A stretch of DNA of 64,000 nucleotides. Source: Nymphaea colorata (taxonomy: Eukaryota > Streptophyta > Magnoliopsida > Nymphaeales > Nymphaeaceae). Where the stretch lies: the NCBI RefSeq assembly GCF_008831285.2, contig NC_045138.2, positions 16,959,934 to 17,023,933 of the forward strand, in the 5' to 3' direction. How positions within the stretch are numbered: the first letter of the stretch is position 1; the number at the start of each line of letters is the position of its first letter. Position numbers and translations under genes: made by a program. The notes under the pieces are model-generated. The model was not told the DNA's origin, ran no database searches, and was given only the letters and a program-made list of their open reading frames with translations. Positions 62,078 through 64,000 of this stretch are shown here, piece by piece.

Positions 62078-62470
62078 CTATGTGTATGTGAGAGAGAGAG
62101 AGAGAAAAAGGTGGGGAGAGAAAGTTTTGTCATGAAGAGTTCGAGCTTGAAAACTTTTCATGCCAAAAAAATATCATCGGAAAAGTTGGCCATTGATTCT
62201 CGAATGAAGTAGAAATTCATATGTATGTATGTGTGTGTGTGAGGGGGAGAGAGAGATTTTGCCAGGAAGAATTCATGTTCCTTGAAGCCGTTTCACGTCT
62301 CAAAATCTGGTCATTGATTCTCATATGAAAAGAAAATTCGTATGTACTTGTGTTTGTGTATATGTGAGAGAGAGAAAGATTTTGGCACGAAGAATTCATG
62401 TTTCTTGAGAGCTTTTCATGTCAAAATTAAAATACCATTGAAAAGCTGATTATCGATCCCTTTTTCCTAA
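62078..62470. repeat. Three degenerate tandem units of about 120-140 bases
   Basis: Each unit carries, in order, a GTGTATGTGAGAGAGAG tract, TTTTG(T/C)CA(T/G)GAAGA, CTTGA-AGC-TTTCATGTC, GAAAAG(T/C)TG and CATTGATTCTC(A/G)-ATGAA. Units start near 62078, 62225 and 62349. The third lacks its end. Confidence 0.75.
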
Positions 62471-63425
62471 CAATTTTTTCAATTTCCAAACGAACGGACG
62501 AGGCAATTTCCATAGCATTTTGCAACATTTACGCCTGCATTACACACCTAAGTTGTCTACAACTTTCGCAGAATCTTGCTCAAATTCATTTATATATCTT
62601 CAGCATCTGTTTTATGGTCAGTACTTCCAAAAGACGACCAAGAAGTCGGAATATCTAAATACTCAATCGTAAAGGAAAATTGTTCATAGAAGTTGTGAAA
62701 ATTTTCCTAAATTACGCATAAAATCATAGGAATATTTAAGGCATCTTTTTCTAAAAATGCACAAGCTTTGATCATTAAAGGAGTAAAAAGGCACTCCAAT
62801 GAGAATATCAAAAGCATTCAAAAAGATGAATTTGAGAGGAAAAGGATGGAACCAAAGCAAATTTTGCTAAAAGTTGTCCATTCGAACTATAGTACCCCCA
62901 ACACAAGAACTTTTCACAAACTAACTTTGGTTAGGGTTGCTAATGGGTCAGCTTTGTGTCACATCATGTTCATTACATACCTTTACTCAGTCTTCATTTT
63001 CAAGATTCATTCAAATATGATTAAATTGGTTAATAAAGTTATATTAGCCATATTTGAGGTAGGTGAAGGTGATCTTGATAAACCATGTATCAAAAACTGA
63101 AAAGAAAGATTACCAAGGAGTTAGTTTAGACAAATGACATGTTAAACTGGCTTGACTGTCATATCTATATATATTTTTAAAATGTTTACTTAGGGAAAAC
63201 TGTGTAAAACCTCCCAAGGTCATAATACCCAGCTTCTACCTCAAAGGTTCTAATAAGTGTCACGTTTTTTACTGTTTGCAGTTTAGCAGAGCAACACACT
63301 GGAGCTAAAAACGGATATATCGTACCCATTTGATTTTAGCAGAAAAGCCCCGAAAGGTATGACCTGTCATGCCTAAGATCATCGTCTGGATGAGTATCGA
63401 AGCAGGGGCCAGGGCTGTGCCTGGT
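62471..63425. other. Intergenic DNA
   Basis: AT-rich. A 110-codon plus-strand frame at 62768-63100 has a Lys/Asn/Ile-heavy composition expected of chance frames in AT-rich DNA. No gene is recognised. Confidence 0.5.
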
Positions 63426-63429
63426 TTCG

Positions 63430-63580
63430 TTCTAATACATGTTAATAATAATTTCACTTCATGTGGTATGGAGGTATAGCACCTACAAGGATCGAACCAT
63501 CGACTTTCTGTGTCACCAACCCGACTAGCTATATTATGCGCTGCGAGGCAACAGTCTAAAACTTTTGAGGCCATGATGCT
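63430..63580 (-). mobile_element. SINE-like sequence on the minus strand
   Basis: Read on the minus strand: an A box TAGCTAGTCGGGTTGG (63533-63518) and a B box GGTTCGATCC (63498-63489), about 20 bases apart, closer than in most tRNA-derived SINEs. A GTAGGTGCTATACC stretch follows. No tail or target duplication is clear. Confidence 0.55.
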
Positions 63581-64000
63581 ACGAACCAGATGAATTTCAC
63601 ATGCCGGAGCCAAGAAATCGCAATGAGATTTGTATACATGATGAGTAAGTTTTACATGGAAAAGCAAAGAGATCGCCATATTCTGCCAAGGGCCCTCCGC
63701 GGGTGATTGTTCTAAGTTTCCAACCCTTCGAGTGCAATACGTTGGGATGCTTTAAAGTTTAAAGTGAAGGGCTCCTTGAATCCGATATGCCTTCAGTTAA
63801 ATAAGTAGCAGGAAGCTTCGTTGTAAGTGAGTACCGATTAGATAGAAATGGGAAACATCTGCCTGTTAAGGCTGGGAAATGAGCCAAATGAATGAATAAG
63901 ACACGTTTAGGCTTAACCAGTTGATCTATTTGAGTACTCAAACTTAGCACTAGTGACGGAGCCAGAACTAGCACTCAAGGGCAGAGCCAGTTTCCATGGG
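63581..64000. other. Intergenic DNA at the right edge
   Basis: No gene is recognised. GTGACGGAGCCAGAACTAGC at 63953-63972, close to the edge, resembles the start of common plant transposon remnants and may continue outside the window. Confidence 0.45.

Noticed and set aside
1-64000. CRISPR arrays, operons or bacterial-type systems
   Set aside because: The window is plant nuclear DNA; the tandem repeats present have no regular unique spacers.

Overview
The window is nuclear DNA of a flowering plant. Its genes have spliced exons with GT-AG borders, long introns in the 5' untranslated regions, and a plant microRNA locus (MIR166). The intergenic DNA is AT-rich and full of short plant transposon remnants and (GA)n/(AT)n tracts. 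The species cannot be named from the sequence.

Four protein genes are well supported: a domesticated Mutator transposase (MUG1, + strand, CDS 6177-8315); FLK, a three-KH-domain RNA-binding flowering regulator (- strand, coding exons 12138-17728, 5' leader near 22.1 kb); an Alba-family nucleic-acid-binding protein (ALBA3-like, - strand, 31976-34019); and a TPX2-domain microtubule-binding protein of the WVD2/WDL family (WDL1-like, + strand, leader near 45.4 kb, CDS 48602-50642). From memory of the Arabidopsis map, At3g04605 (MUG1), At3g04610 (FLK), At3g04620 (Alba) and At3g04630 (WDL1) lie in the same order, so the window appears to preserve an ancient block of gene order, expanded by transposons. 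A MIR166 hairpin lies about 8 kb beyond WDL1, and a second, decayed miR166-like site sits next to it.

Layout. 1-3.3 kb: a broken tandem copy of the 3' half of FLK. 5.1-8.3 kb: MUG1. 11.5-22.2 kb: FLK, including a 4.1 kb intron in its leader that carries a hAT-like insertion. 22.2-31.7 kb: a transposon-rich gap with long-inverted-repeat elements, three foldback copies, a small MITE and a SINE-like copy. 31.9-34.3 kb: the Alba gene and promoter. 34.3-45.2 kb: a second repeat-rich gap. 45.2-50.9 kb: WDL1. 51-58.7 kb: intergenic. 58.87-59.01 kb: MIR166. 59-64 kb: intergenic DNA with microsatellites, tandem repeats and SINE remnants.

The genes do not form a pathway or operon. FLK and Alba act on RNA or chromatin, WDL1 on microtubules, MUG1 is presumed to bind DNA, and miR166 represses HD-ZIP III transcription factors. 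Exon borders were worked out by hand from splice signals, reading frame and family resemblance. Untranslated ends and repeat borders are approximate.
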